From positions 652,261 to 716,260 of the forward strand of contig MNCI01034266.1 in NCBI GenBank assembly GCA_015680685.1: a DNA stretch of 64,000 nt, in the 5' to 3' direction. Shown piece by piece: positions 1 through 11,146 of the stretch. The notes under the pieces are model-generated. The model saw nothing but the letters and a program-made list of their open reading frames with translations. It was not told where the DNA came from and ran no database searches. Every line of letters begins with the position of its first letter. Position 1 is the stretch's first letter. Origin of the DNA: Gnetum montanum (Eukaryota > Streptophyta > Gnetopsida > Gnetales > Gnetaceae). The position numbers were made by a program, and so were the translations under genes.

Positions 1-560
1 ATTCTCAGTATATATGCCCAACATTCACAGTGTATACGCCAGGCGTACACGCCTCACATGTATACTCAGCATGTATGACTGGTATATATGCCCGGTATGC
101 AACCCTCGAAGATGGCATGAAAATAGCACTGCAGAGCAAAAACTTTGTACAAAGCATTAACTCACACGAACAGAGTAATCATTAGATGTCAACATTGTGC
201 ATTCTGAAGTTTATATGCTGAGCATGCACGCCTTATACGCCCAACGTATACGCTCAGCGTCTACACCCGGCGTGTACACTCAGCGTATATGCTCAGCATG
301 TACGAAGTATACAACCAATGTTAGATCAAGGTCAACAAAGTAGAGCATCTTCAGGCAGCATCTTCATGGCATCCAAATTCAAATCTAAAGGTTGAAAGAC
401 TTCTTTTGCTTTGATCAAGTTTGTACACCCAGGTCATACGCCCAGCATGTATATGTTGGCGTATAATGGTATACGCTGGCGTACAACGGTATACGTTGGC
501 ATACAACAGTTTACATTGGCGTACAACGGTTAACGCTAGCATGCAGCAAGCTATATACTT
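1..560. repeat. Palindromic GCGTATACGC minisatellite in LTR
   Basis: Two clusters (about 1-310 and 425-550) are built from degenerate copies of a GCGTATACGC-like core alternating with CTCAGC, CCCGGC or CCCAAC linkers. The exact core is a perfect 10-bp palindrome. The same clusters recur in the 3' LTR copy (34445-34960). Confidence 0.75.
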
Positions 561-675
561 GTAAAATTGCATTCTTTCACACTTGGTCAATGCATCATAT
601 GTCACCTGACCCAAGAATCCAGCAGTCCACAACCAATCATCCCCTCTCAAAACCTGAGTCCCGTGTCTACACTTG

Positions 676-683
676 TATAAAAA
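676..683 (+). promoter_or_regulatory. TATA box of element 1 5' LTR
   Basis: TATAAAAA follows CTTG and precedes a run of C and T, as expected for the core promoter in a plant LTR. Transcription would start near 705-715. The truncated 3' LTR lacks this part. Confidence 0.6.
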
Positions 684-1283
684 CCCCAATTTTTCATTAG
701 AACAGGGTTGGCAATTTTGAGCAAAAAACCAAAGAAAAATAGAGAAACAGAGACGCTAAGAACCAGAGCAAAAAAAAATGTACGCTGGATCTCAACCCTA
801 CACACTGAGCATACAGCTTTTACGCTATGCTTGTAGTTGAACACAACACACAGTCATCGCTGCATCCACCAGGGCTATTTGTCCGCCTTGTGTCAGAGTC
901 AGAACTGCGTTAGACTAGTGCATTGTACCTTTCATTTCACAATAATATTGATACATTTCTTTGCTAAAATCTGTTACAGTTTTTCATTCATTGTTTCATG
1001 TTCATTGTTTACGCTCCTACACGTTTATGCTGCTTATGCTCCTGTATGCTTACGCTCCGTTTTACATTCGCTACGCCATTTACGTATAACCCAACGTACA
1101 GTATATTACTATACGTTTGGGGAAATCCTTGCCTGATTCACATGTGGACCACTCAAGGCACTTTACCTTTGTTAATTCCAACTTGACCTCAAGCGAAGGT
1201 AGGATCTTCTATGCATATCCAGAGATCTCTAGGTTTCTGTTTCATTCCAGCTGGAGACCGACGATTTTGGATGGTACAGAAAA

Positions 1284-1300
1284 TGGCGCTAGAAGGAGGG
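1284..1300 (+). other. Primer binding site, element 1
   Basis: TGGCGCTAGAAGGAGGG lies five bases after the LTR end. TGG pairs with a tRNA CCA tail. The same 17-mer, with small changes, follows the LTR ends of elements 2 and 3, which fixes all three LTR boundaries. The tRNA is not assigned with certainty; Tat-clade elements are often reported with tRNA-Arg. Confidence 0.75.
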
Positions 1301-1379
1301 CCCAAAACTACTTAAAACTTACTGTGCTCTCATACTCAGATCTTCTTAGACTCACATTCCTTCAACACTAAACCCAATC

Positions 1380-1760
1380 CTGAAATTCCTAGCATCTACG
1401 CTGCTTAGCATACGCTGTACGCTCTACGCTATAGACTCTATCCCCGCTGCTGAGTTTATGCTATACGCTCTACGTTGTAGACTCTATCTATGTTGCTGAG
1501 TTTACATTGTATGCTCTACGCTGTAGACCCTATCTACGCTGCTGAGTCTATGCTATAGACTCTGTCTACGTTGTTGAGTTTACGCTATATGCTCTACGTT
1601 GTAGACTTTGTCTATTCTTCTAAGTTTATGCTATACGCTCTATGTTGTAGACTCTATCTACGCTATTGAGTTTATTCTGTACGCTGCTTTGCCTACACAT
1701 TTTAACATATACCTATACGCTACCACTATACGCTGGTCATTGAAGCCTATATGTTGAGTT
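1380..1760 (+). repeat. Leader minisatellite of TACGCT units
   Basis: The 5' leader between primer binding site and gag holds five to six degenerate units of about 55 bp, each with a GAGTTTA start, a TACGCT/TATGCT run and GTAGACTCTATCTACG. There is no coding potential. The motif vocabulary (TACGC) matches the LTR repeats and the array at 10250-10690. Confidence 0.7.
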
Positions 1761-1859
1761 CTAGTCTATACACTGTACACAAAAAACGTAGGTGTACGTT
1801 GTATTGAGTATACCAGTTTCATATCCCTTCCACCGCTTCATATTCACAACCATTCATCA

Positions 1860-4255
1860 TGAACACTACAAACTCCAACGTTACAACCAAACTAGTTACG
1901 GACATCGTAGGCACCATGGCCGTTTAACAACCTGTGGCACAACCCACTATGGGGCCTCGCCGATCTCTTAGATTGCAAGGGAGGAACCCATCATTTAACA
2001 TCATAACTCAGGACAAATACAATTTCATATGCATGAAAATGCAAGCCATCCTAGCTGTAGACCAAACCGAAATGGAGGTTAAGAGGCAATATGAACTCTT
2101 CTATAGGGGAGGACATGAGTTCATTCCTTCCCCTTATTAGATGATCCTGCTCCCAGAGCACTACTCGAAGCTCATCTCACAACTCCTCCTACAAAGAAGT
2201 CAATCTTTGGATCAGCCTATGGTAAATCCTCAATTGGAAGAGGAGGATGACTTCACAGCCCAGTCTGAGCAGGAAGATTCGTATCATACTCTTAGTCCAT
2301 AAACATATGCAAACTCGTTGTTTCATCTAGCCACAGGGGAAATTACGTCCCTTCAACCATTTAAATTCATCCAAGCATATATACCTCAACAAGAATCATC
2401 CACACTTGTTCATATTCCTCTTATAATCAATCCGCAACACAACACACTTTCCCTCACTATTCCCCCTGTTGCAATAATAGTCCCATTCTCACAAGTACAA
2501 CCTCCTCAAAATAATGTAGAAGTAACCTTCCTACCCCAAGTGATCGGGATGTCACATGTGATACCAACTTCTACGTCTACTCATTATATCCCCCGGATCC
2601 AAACCCAAGGAGCCCCTTTTGCTGCTATAACTCAACCAGCTCAAAGTGCCCCTATGCAAAGCGTGACTAGCCAATAGGCAGCGATTGGTGCTCAACCGCA
2701 TCAATTCCCTCACTATAACATACTACCTCACACAATTCTGCCAGGTAACATCCCTCAAGGACAACCACAACAACAGAAATCCCTTGCCTACAATGTGCCA
2801 CCCCTGGTACCACCCACCACAAATATTCTACAAACGCAACCTCCAACTACACAACTCTTTGCTTTCCAACCCACTATCCAACAATTTAACATTTATACCG
2901 TACAACATCCCCAACATGCTATCTCACCTAGCGCCCAAGACTGGGCTGATGCTAAAAAGCTAATGCAGGAGCTAACTAATGAGGTTAAACGCCTCAAAAT
3001 GGCCCCCAACAGAGAGCTAAAAGTAGTGGACTTCTTTCACAATGACCCTATCAGCTCTTCCGTTCTGCCTCTAACACTACCTAAGGGTGTATCTTTACCC
3101 ACACTAACTAGATACAATGGGGAGACAGACCCCAATGCTCACCTCATAATTTTTAGACTAGAATGTGCGCTACTTCAGGCATGGCCATATGCCATTTTGC
3201 GAGTGTTCCCCATGTCCCTTGTAGGGAGAGCACTCGATTGGTATCAGGCCTTACCACAAAACTCAATATCTTCTTTGGAAGACTTGTTACACCAATTCAT
3301 CACCAGGTTCAAGTATAACTTGAAGCCTAAAGGAACACTTGACAGCCTCATACAGTTCAAGCAAGCACCCCTTGAACCTATCCAAAAGTTCATCCAACGG
3401 TGGAGTTCTGCTCTCAATGAGCTCCATGAGCCAATCCCAGAGATGTATCTCCTCACCATTCTAAAAGGGGCTTTCAACGATTTTATCAAATCTAAACTAT
3501 ATTATCTCAATGCATGCACTCTGAGTCAAGCATTTGTATAGATTAAGAACATAGAGGAGGCAACTCAAAATAGCCATGATCTTGCATATTTAGCCTTTAA
3601 GAATCAACATAGTAAGAAAGATAAAGAAAAGGTTAAAACAACTATAGCGGCAGTAGTGAAAACACAACAAGCGAATGTGGGACAACAAAGTAAACCACTT
3701 GCTGCCCCTTCTAATTACACCAAACCCACTCCTGCAATGGCGCCTGAATCATCGGCATCACAAAACCCAACACTGGGTCATACAAGAAACTTCAAGAGGA
3801 AGGACCCCTCCCAATACACGCCACTACCCATGAAGCCATTGTAACTATTCGACCAACTCTTGAAAGCAGGACTGATGAAACATAAATACTTGTCCCTTGC
3901 AGCGATCCAAAGGCATGACCGGTTTTGTCAACTGGTTCAAAACCCAAACCTGGCAATGCCAGACAAGCCCCCAGTACCAAAAGGCTTTAGAATGGACCGT
4001 TTTTGCAATTACCATCAGCGTAATGGGCATGGCACTGATTATTGTTTCACCCTAAAACAAGACATCCAACAGATGATCGACAGAGGTCAAAGCACTTTTG
4101 ATGAAGCCAACCTAGTCCAACCACAAAACCAGGCCATGGGTGTATATAAAGATCCTCTAGACACTAAAGAAGCACCATATATAATTAACACCATCTACTT
4201 CGATAATGAACCAGAAATACCTAGCATTAACACTGTACACTCTGATCATGAGTAA
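1860..4255 (+). pseudogene. gag: gag of element 1 (degenerate)
   Basis: The capsid/nucleocapsid polyprotein region starts at an ATG at 1860. The N-terminal part (about 1940-2310) contains RRSLRLQG and EDSYHTLSP, both matched in element 2. A Pro/Gln/Thr-rich stretch follows (2318-2790). The retrotransposon gag domain (about 2920-3540) carries YNGETDPNAHL, ALDWYQALP and FIQRWS. A zinc knuckle of C-x2-H-x5-H-x4-C type (CNYHQRNGHGTDYC, 4004-4045) ends the recognisable part. Reading frames break at about 1926, 2138, 2302, 2675, 3541 and 3842, so no functional Gag is possible. Confidence 0.88.
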
Positions 4256-5203
4256 CAAGAACCTAAGAAACCATTTGTAGTGCATGTTCCTCCCACTATA
4301 CAAACATCGGCACCTCAACCATCATACTCGCCACAAAAACCTTATGTCATCTGAATTCCCCCCGCCGTAACAACTTCCATCACACCAACACGTGAAAAAC
4401 CATACGTGGTAAGTGTAACTCCCGCTACTACTACCACAAACCCACAAATAGATCTTGTTCAGCCTACCCCCTACATAGTTCGAATACCACTTGTGGTTGC
4501 AACTGTGGAGGTACAACCCCCAGCTAGGCCAACCCCATATGTTGTTAAGATACCCGAATGTCCTAATCACCACCAATCCTTCAATTCGCAAACATAGAAT
4601 AAATCAATTCCCTATGTCATCAAGATGCCTAGCCAGCCTGACACACAACTACATTCAACTGCCCAACCTCAAGCCTACCCTAATCCATACGTAGTACAGA
4701 TTCCAAAGCAACCTGAGGTTTCGAAACCAACTGTACCACCATGCCACACATGAGAACGCCTAGTAGATAAGCTTACACGAGAACACTTGGAGAAGGAGTG
4801 CCAACGACTAGCCTTAGGACCTCCCAAGCCTACCCCGCTAAATGCAATACCCATGACACCACCTAACGAAAAATCAGACACAGGCTATGAGGGTGAATCA
4901 TCCAAAAAACATGATACGCCCAAATCAACGATTCTGGGTAAAAATGACAAACCAACTATGCATGAAATAAAACTGTTGGGCCCAATCGACCAAATCACTA
5001 TCGACAAACATACGCCCAATAGTAGAGATCTAGCAACAGCTCTAACGTAGGTCATGCAGGTGCTTAAATAGAAAAACACTTCACTGAGCTTATACGACCT
5101 AGTGTTAACATCTCAAACCCGTCGCGAGGCTCTAGTGCACATGTTGACATCCATCCTAGTAAGCGAAGACTTGCCTCCAAATGAACCTTAAATTCATGCA
5201 GTA
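4256..5203 (+). pseudogene. Gag-protease linker with repeated PYVVxIP motif
   Basis: This stretch is read-through coding sequence between the zinc knuckle and protease, broken by stops. It translates to Pro-rich sequence with seven or so copies of a P-Y/F-V/I-V-x-I/V/T-P motif (for example PYVVSVTP, PYIVRIP, PYVVKIP, PYVIKMP, PYVVQIP) spaced 15-35 residues apart. A later part (about 4770-5200) contains KNTSLSLYDLVLTSQ-like sequence preceding protease, conserved in element 2 (NTTLSLYDLLMTSQ) and element 3. Function unknown. Confidence 0.65.
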
Positions 5204-6058
5204 ATGCACTCACCTCAAGGGTCAACCCCTAAGCCATTAAGTTTCCACAATGAAAACATAAAAGTGGATGAGAAAATGGGGGAGGTAACAATTGCACCTA
5301 TGTTCATCATGATACAAATAAATCAATTTAAGATACATAGAGTGCATGTAGATGATGGAGCCGCTACAAATGTAGTGCCATATCCCATCGTTGAACATTT
5401 GGGGCTTACGGAGCTAATAAGACCAACCGCCACCACTTGTTTGAAGTTGTTCAGTGGATCGTGCATAATAGTCAAAGGCACCATGACTTTAGACTTTATA
5501 GCAGGGGATCAGTTCCCCACATCCGTTGACTTTGTGGTAATTGATGAAATGCTAAGGTTCAACCTAATATTGGGAAGGCCTTGGTTAGCCCAATTGAAAG
5601 CAGTCTCTTCCCCCATACACCAAGAAATTCACCTGTCTTACGAAGGCGGTGAAATCATTATACACGGGGAGGCTGCTACACTTACCATCTCATCGTATAC
5701 AGACACAAATCAAGTTTCAGAGGTTAAGCTCGAAGAGCCTAAACAAGAGGATACAAATGAAGAACAACCAATAGGCGATAATCCCTTAGAAAGAAAGGAA
5801 AATTTATCCAACATGGAAATACCAGGGCCTGAAATCATACATACGCAGCCTCACTTAGAAACTACAACTGACACAGAAATCACAATGCATGCAGAAGTGC
5901 CAGAAAGCACCAACGCGGGAACTATCACATCAGATGTCCCTTGGGCTGAATTACCATTCAACATGATCAACGAAAGAGACACTGAATACAGAATCATACC
6001 TGTCAATGCAACTCCTAACGTTAAAATGAGAAAAATCAAAAAAATATTAAACCAATAA
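5204..6058 (+). pseudogene. Aspartic protease region of element 1
   Basis: The longest open stretch of the element (284 codons). It contains the active-site segment VDDGAATNVV (5348 onward) followed by a conserved hydrophobic turn, and the C-terminal half FNLILGRPWLAQLKAV that is typical of Ty3/gypsy proteases. The canonical D-S/T-G is D-D-G here. The acidic tail (5700-6058) has no recognised domain. It ends at a stop followed by a GGCC minisatellite. The open frame is probably chance survival, since gag and RT around it are broken. Confidence 0.85.
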
Positions 6059-6554
6059 ATGACATTCAAGTCTGAAATGACGTTAAACTATCATGTCCGT
6101 AATGACATAAAACTAGCCGTGATCAGAAATGGTCGGTCTACCAAGAGAAATCCACCTGTGTCTATGAAATTTCCCTTGCCTACACATGGCCCGAAATGGC
6201 CTTAAACTAGTGCATGTGGCCCTAACTGGCCTTAAGCTAGTGCATGTGGCCTGAAATGGCCTTAAACTAGATCATCGCAAATTCCAGTTCATTGTTCGAT
6301 TACAGTCTATCAATAATAGTCTTCGCAATTATCTCCAAAAACAAACCAAAACATTTTACATTTTCGTGTCATGTTTACATTTAAACTCAAAATCCACAAC
6401 AAAAAATATATGTAGAAATATATATGCATGTAGTGATATACAGTTAGACAAGTACAATAGTTAACTGATTCTATTCATCCATTCACCACAACTCAAAATA
6501 TTCAATTTACAGTTCATGTAAAAATATGAGCCAAAATAATTTCAAAGAAAAAAA
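6059..6554. repeat. GGCC/TTAAACT minisatellite and spacer, protease side
   Basis: From about 6065 to 6275, units of about 30 bp carry GGCC....GGCCTTAAACTAG (clear units near 6190, 6220, 6250; decayed ones upstream with GACGTTAAACT). The rest, to 6554, is AT-rich without coding potential. Equivalent arrays follow protease in elements 2 and 3. Confidence 0.7.
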
Positions 6555-9500
6555 TCAAACATTAGGGGTGAGAGGGTCATCCCCTTTAGACCTGCTGGCA
6601 TCATGGCTCCCTACTCCACTGGGGCTAGCCTCTTGAACATCATCATCCCCTTCACCCTATAAAGTGCAAAAGAAACAAACAACACAAGAACAAAGGAGAA
6701 ACTCCCAAACATTACACAACGAACAAATTTCATAACAAAAAAATGCTTACCTTAGGGGATCCCCCTAAACCAGATTCCAATCGATGGAGAATTTCTTCTT
6801 CTGAGATGCTAGCCTAGTCAGTGTCATCGAGACCTAGATCGACGTTTGCCAAGGCCTTCCCCTTATCAACTACCGACCATGTAGGATGTTTCAAAGGGAA
6901 TTCACCCACAAAAACCTCCCCAGAAGTGGTTGTAATTACCCTTGTAGGCGACTCCATCTCAATAGTTGTATTCTTATCAAAGGTATCAAAGGCATAACAT
7001 AGGCCCAAACCCTCTATGAACATTTCAAGTTGATGTTTTTCTATGGATACTTCCTTCAATGATTTCTTGTAATGGTGCTTGTGGTTCTTTTCATCTTGAT
7101 CCCGCTTATGCACCTTGGAAGCAAAAGCCTTCCAATCTTGGCACTTGAGGTTCAATAGATCCACCTGGGCCTTACGCTCTGCTAGTCTCCGAATCAGTGC
7201 TGCATGGCGATTGAGCAGGTTCCAATATCTAGTATAAGTGATCTTAGAGGTTTGCCAAGAACGATCACCTATCAGTCTAGCTGAGGCAAATTCATATTGA
7301 GCCTTGAGATCATCGCGTTCAATTGATAACTCGAAAACTTCTTTTTCCTTTGCTTGGATTTGCAACCATAACTATTTGATGGAACGCCTACAAGTCCAAA
7401 GCGATTTCGCGTTATGTACAAGACCTTCAGCCACCTCATCATAGACCAGCCTTAGTATCTACTCAACTTTTGGGGGTAGTGTAGGTAAAATTTCAATGTT
7501 AATGGTCTTAGATGGATCCCACTTCAACTTGGCTCCTACGCACACGAAAAGAACAAGCATTAAAACGACAAAAAAGGGGTGTGAAACTCTAAAGTTGCAA
7601 AAGACTTGAAACATTTGTACCTATCTCAGGGTGGGCTTCCTGAATATGTTCAACCACCTTGTCAATGATACCGGTCATGAAATCCATTTTACTTAGCATC
7701 TCTGTCCAAGAAAATGGTCTACGAGTATGAGGTGGACTAGCCTCAGGGGGCATTTCAGGGGGAACCACCTTCATGGGCACTTCCAACCGCATCGTAGGAA
7801 TTATCCTACCTTCGTCTGGAAGGGATAAAAACATAAAAGTAAAACACCATAGAAGACAACGATTCACAAAGCAACACAATAAAACAAAAGGAAACATACC
7901 GTCTTCTCTGACCCCTTCTAGGTTTGGGGGGTCACCTAGGTCCAATCTTCCCTTAAGGAAGCTGAACATTTCATCAACACCACCCTAGTCATCGACTAGT
8001 TCTGTCTTCGTGGTGTCTTCTCCCAGCTCTTCCGTCCCTTCCGCCTTATCTTTGCCCACATCTTCCTCCTTAGTTATTAAATCTGTTGTAGCTTCCTCCT
8101 CCTCAATGATGGTCTCTAACTCCCGTCTCCTCACTTCTCGAGTCAAGTCTGAATGCATTAGTTGCATGTAAGCAGTCAAAATGAAAATTATGAATAAGAT
8201 GAAAAGGATAATGCAATAAGTGCACCAAGCTTACTTACCTTCAACGGGCATTTTGAATCGTATTCGCTTCACCCTCGACTCTTCCACATTTGAGGCCACC
8301 TCTGTTGAGCATTCACGCTTCAGGAGCTTTGACTTGGCTTTCCTGATGGTCTCCTTGATGACACATTCAGCTCTCTTTGCAGTATAGGGCACATCATCTG
8401 GTTCCATCCCCACACTATCACATGTGTGGATTGAAGTACCAGATGACCCTCCCATCGTGATGGACACAGATTCATCAATCTCCTCAGGAGCATCTTGGGA
8501 CTCACCTGTCTTGAACAAATGGTTAATCCATGGACGAGATAACTGAGTACGATCTCATAGGACATATTTATTGTTTGCACGAACCACTAGAAACTCAGCC
8601 AAGCAACGAAGATAGCCAGCAAAGAATGCAAATGTAAAATGGGACTACGCCTCAATGTTCGAATGCAATCGCACTATCTCTTTATGAAGGCCCAACAACA
8701 AAAATTGAGCCCAATTATAACGCATCCCAGTTTCTAAAACGGTTCGCATGATGCGCACAGCTTCCACACCTAGGATAGGGATTTAGGAAACACCCACACT
8801 TGAAACAGGAGATACAATTCATTAACTTCCTTAACCTTTGACGTCCCCTGCATAGGGAATCCCTTGGAGCCCTTGACAATGCCCAACTAGTCTTCTAGCT
8901 TGCGCACCATATGAAGTTCTTTCTGTGCCCTATCCAAAACCACATTTACGCCATTTTCCGGTACACCAAGCAGGTCTAAAAATAACTTGGCTGATAGATG
9001 GAAAACTATTTTTACACCCTTAATACAGGTGTTGTAGTAGGAGACGGACTTGTCAAATGAGTCCACAATCCTGATCATTTCAGCTATAGACACATTAGGG
9101 CTTGGGGTTGTAAATAACTCCATAAGGTCGACATCACCTAAAAAATGGACAATAGACAACGGGGAATTGGTGTGCCACCATTTCTGTGCTTGCTGATCTC
9201 CCCAAACTTCATTGACAGGGTACTCTCAGTTCGTCTTGTCGTAACAGGATCTCCGCCGGGAGGGACATCAACTGTAAACAAAATTTGAAACCATCACATC
9301 AGTATGACCACCATCAATCAAACAAACATACTAAGGCATCTAGGAAATATCATCACTGACCTTCAGTTGTGGACTTCGAGGTATTAGAACCCAAGTCAGC
9401 ATCACGAGGAAAAAATGGTCCATTGCACAACCAATCTCCATGCAACCATCCACGAGCTGTGCATTGTGCAAACGCCCTAAAAAAATGTTTATGGAAATGG

Positions 9501-9708
9501 ACAATGTCACCCTTCGTTTGGGCTAATACAGCTCCGCAAAGGGTGGGACCCACCATAAAGGTCTCTAGAGCAGTATGAGCTAGGGAAAGCCCATCATCAT
9601 TGATGCATGTCCCATCTTGGTTAACTTGGGGCATATAAAAGAATAGTTGTCAGAACAGGGGCAAACACTAAACGATAAAAATAGAAACAACAAACTAAAC
9701 GATCTTAC

Positions 9709-10190
9709 CTCTCTACTTGGTACACTGTGCTAGGAGGGTTCTGAAATAACATGTACGCACACGTAGCCAGAAACAAGGTGTTATTAAGATAATCAGGCCC
9801 TCGTGGAAATAGGTCCCACACGTGCACAAACAGGTGAGTAGATCTGGGCCCACCAGAGGGGCTATTCTCGATCACAAGCGGCCCCTCGTCAATGTCCACC
9901 ACGAAGACCATAACACCATCTGAAGATCCTAGCAACATGGTTTCAAGCATGCTCCGTGCCACTTGTTCGCTCAGGTGTGACTAGACCACCACCTTAAATT
10001 TGTCTAGGATGAAGGTGAGGAATTCATAGGCCCCTTCCCTGAACCATACCCCATTGTTGTCAATAGTCAGATCAAGGGTAGGTTCATTGGTCTCAAGTGG
10101 CCCAAACCATGCCAGTACGCCGACCAGCTCAACTACCAAGATGAAAGGCTCAATGTCCTTGCAAGTAACCAGAATGCCACGATAAATCAA
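9709..10190 (-). other. Exon 2 of antisense gene, element 1: HAD phosphatase-like domain
   Basis: The acceptor is CATATATAG and the donor AG|GTAAGA. Compared with the FCP1-like fold (known: a hydrophobic strand ending D-x-D/N-G-x-L, a strand ending in W-S/T-S, a C-terminal N-T-L-x-x-D-D and N-P-P), this exon keeps the order and spacing of the motifs but not the acidic residues: D becomes E in VVELVGVL and the distal D-D becomes A-T in NTLFLAT. It is probably not an active phosphatase. Assignment is by pattern only. Confidence 0.65.
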
Positions 10191-10249
10191 CTATATATGA
10201 AAATGAGATGGAAAAACAAAATTTGTGTTGAAGGCCACTACTTTGAAAA

Positions 10250-10690
10250 AATCAAAAAAACTATTTACGCTCAGCATATACACTGTGAAAAACAGTCTAC
10301 ACTATATGTTGCTTGAAAAGAAAAAAATTTTTACACTCAGCGTATACGCTGTGAAAATAGTTTACGCTATACGCTGTGAAAACCATCAACGTATACATTG
10401 TGCAAACCGTCAGCGTATACGCTATGAAAACCGTCTATGCTACATACTGTTAAAATTTTCTACGCTACATACTATTAAAACTATCTACACTACATATTGT
10501 TAAAACCGTTTACGTTATATACTGTTAAAATCGTGTACGCTATATACTGTTAAAGCCTTCTATGCCATATACTATTAAAACCATCTACGCTGTACGTTGT
10601 AGAGACCCTCTACGCTACAAATCTATGCTCAGCATATAGGCCCTTTACGCTAACAAAACTATCTACACTATCAAGACTGTCTACGCTAGA
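10250..10690. repeat. Minisatellite in intron 1 of the antisense gene
   Basis: About fourteen degenerate units of about 30 bp combine a TACGCT/CGTATACGCT core with GTGAAAACCGTC or TGTTAAAACC. It lies between exon 1 and exon 2 of the antisense gene. Open frames across it are accidental products of the repeat. Confidence 0.75.
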
Positions 10691-10885
10691 TAACAAGTAC
10701 AAATGAAAAACAGTTAACAGAGGTAGGATTGAAGCCTACCTGTGTGCCGATCCAGGCCAAGATGGAACCCTTGGCCTAGGCAAACACTGCAACATGGCCT
10801 TGCTCTCCTTTGTGAAAGTCAGGTCAGGCCCCTTCCTCTGCTGGCCTTCTACCTCCTTGCCCTTGCCCATTTCGGTGTCCTGCAT

Positions 10886-11122
10886 GCTGGAACTAATAAG
10901 TTTATGTTAGGGTTCAAAACCACACGCTGAACTGAATCCTGTACATCGAAGATTGAAGCCTCTACTCTCACACTTACATTGGGTTTGAACTTCTATGCTT
11001 ACGCAGGGGTTTGAGCCTCTACGCTTACGCTGGGTTTGGTGGTTTACGCTTACGCTAAGGTTTACGCTCACGCTCTGGTTTGCTCCAACTTCACGGTGCC
11101 TTTAACAACTGACAGCCTTACC
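10886..11122 (-). other. Putative 5' leader of antisense gene, element 1
   Basis: Sequence between the candidate - strand TATA box and the first ATG of exon 1 (10885). It contains TACGCT-rich repeats near 10990-11070. No start site can be proven from sequence alone. Confidence 0.35.
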
Positions 11123-11132
11123 CTATATATAG
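11123..11132 (-). promoter_or_regulatory. Candidate TATA box for the antisense gene
   Basis: On the - strand the sequence reads GGCACTATATATAGGG, very close to the plant TATA consensus. Transcription would begin near 11095 and run toward exon 1. The core is nearly palindromic, so orientation is supported mainly by the downstream exons and the CAC preceding it. Confidence 0.45.
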
Positions 11133-11146
11133 TGCCACACTGACCC

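Larger units (their letters stand above)
1..1278 (+). repeat. 5' LTR of element 1, left end cut by window
   Basis: Position 1 corresponds to 34445 in the 3' LTR, which begins at 34222, so about 223 bp of this LTR lie outside the window and the full length is about 1.5 kb. It ends in GGTACA, a few bases before the primer binding site. The homologous stretch with the 3' LTR runs to about position 632, where the 3' copy breaks off. The first 560 bp are dominated by GTATACGC-like repeats. Confidence 0.85.
6555..10885 (-). pseudogene. Antisense multi-exon gene of element 1: FCP1-like HAD plus env-like plus coiled coil
   Basis: Exons read on the - strand: E1 10885-10740, E2 10190-9709, E3 about 9630-9361, E4 9271-8239, E5 8148-7900, E6 7815-7621, E7 7535-6751, E8 6656-6555 (stop TGA). 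Introns have GT donors (GTAGGC, GTAAGA, GTCAGT, GTAAGT, GTATGT, GTACAA, GTAAGC) and mostly pyrimidine-rich AG acceptors; the E3 acceptor is tentative. E2 resembles the FCP1/NLI-interacting HAD phosphatase fold: VVELVGVL at the nucleophile motif, then a KFKVVV strand with SHLSEQVAR, then NTLFLAT and NPPSTVYQ. The nucleophile Asp is Glu and TGG has become TAG after KFKVVV. E4 resembles the env-like/plant-transposon domain (YNWA, DRTQLSRPWINHLF). E5-E6 are acidic; E7 is Lys/Glu-rich coiled coil. The family is not identified as a whole. All exons have counterparts in element 2, most in element 3. Confidence 0.8.

Noticed and set aside
351-1371. Several open frames on both strands in the 5' LTR of element 1
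   Set aside because: They overlap LTR repeats and the promoter, encode low-complexity sequence and have no counterpart in the other LTR family members.
5204-6058. 284-codon protease frame as a functional gene
   Set aside because: It is embedded in a broken polyprotein and needs upstream gag translation, which is interrupted many times.
6059-6180. Search for the sense 5' splice donor matching the acceptor at 11664
   Set aside because: Several GT candidates exist, none is conserved at the same place in elements 2 and 3, so none is reported.
10225-10503. 92-codon + strand open frame
   Set aside because: It is a translation of the TACGCT/GTGAAAACC minisatellite.
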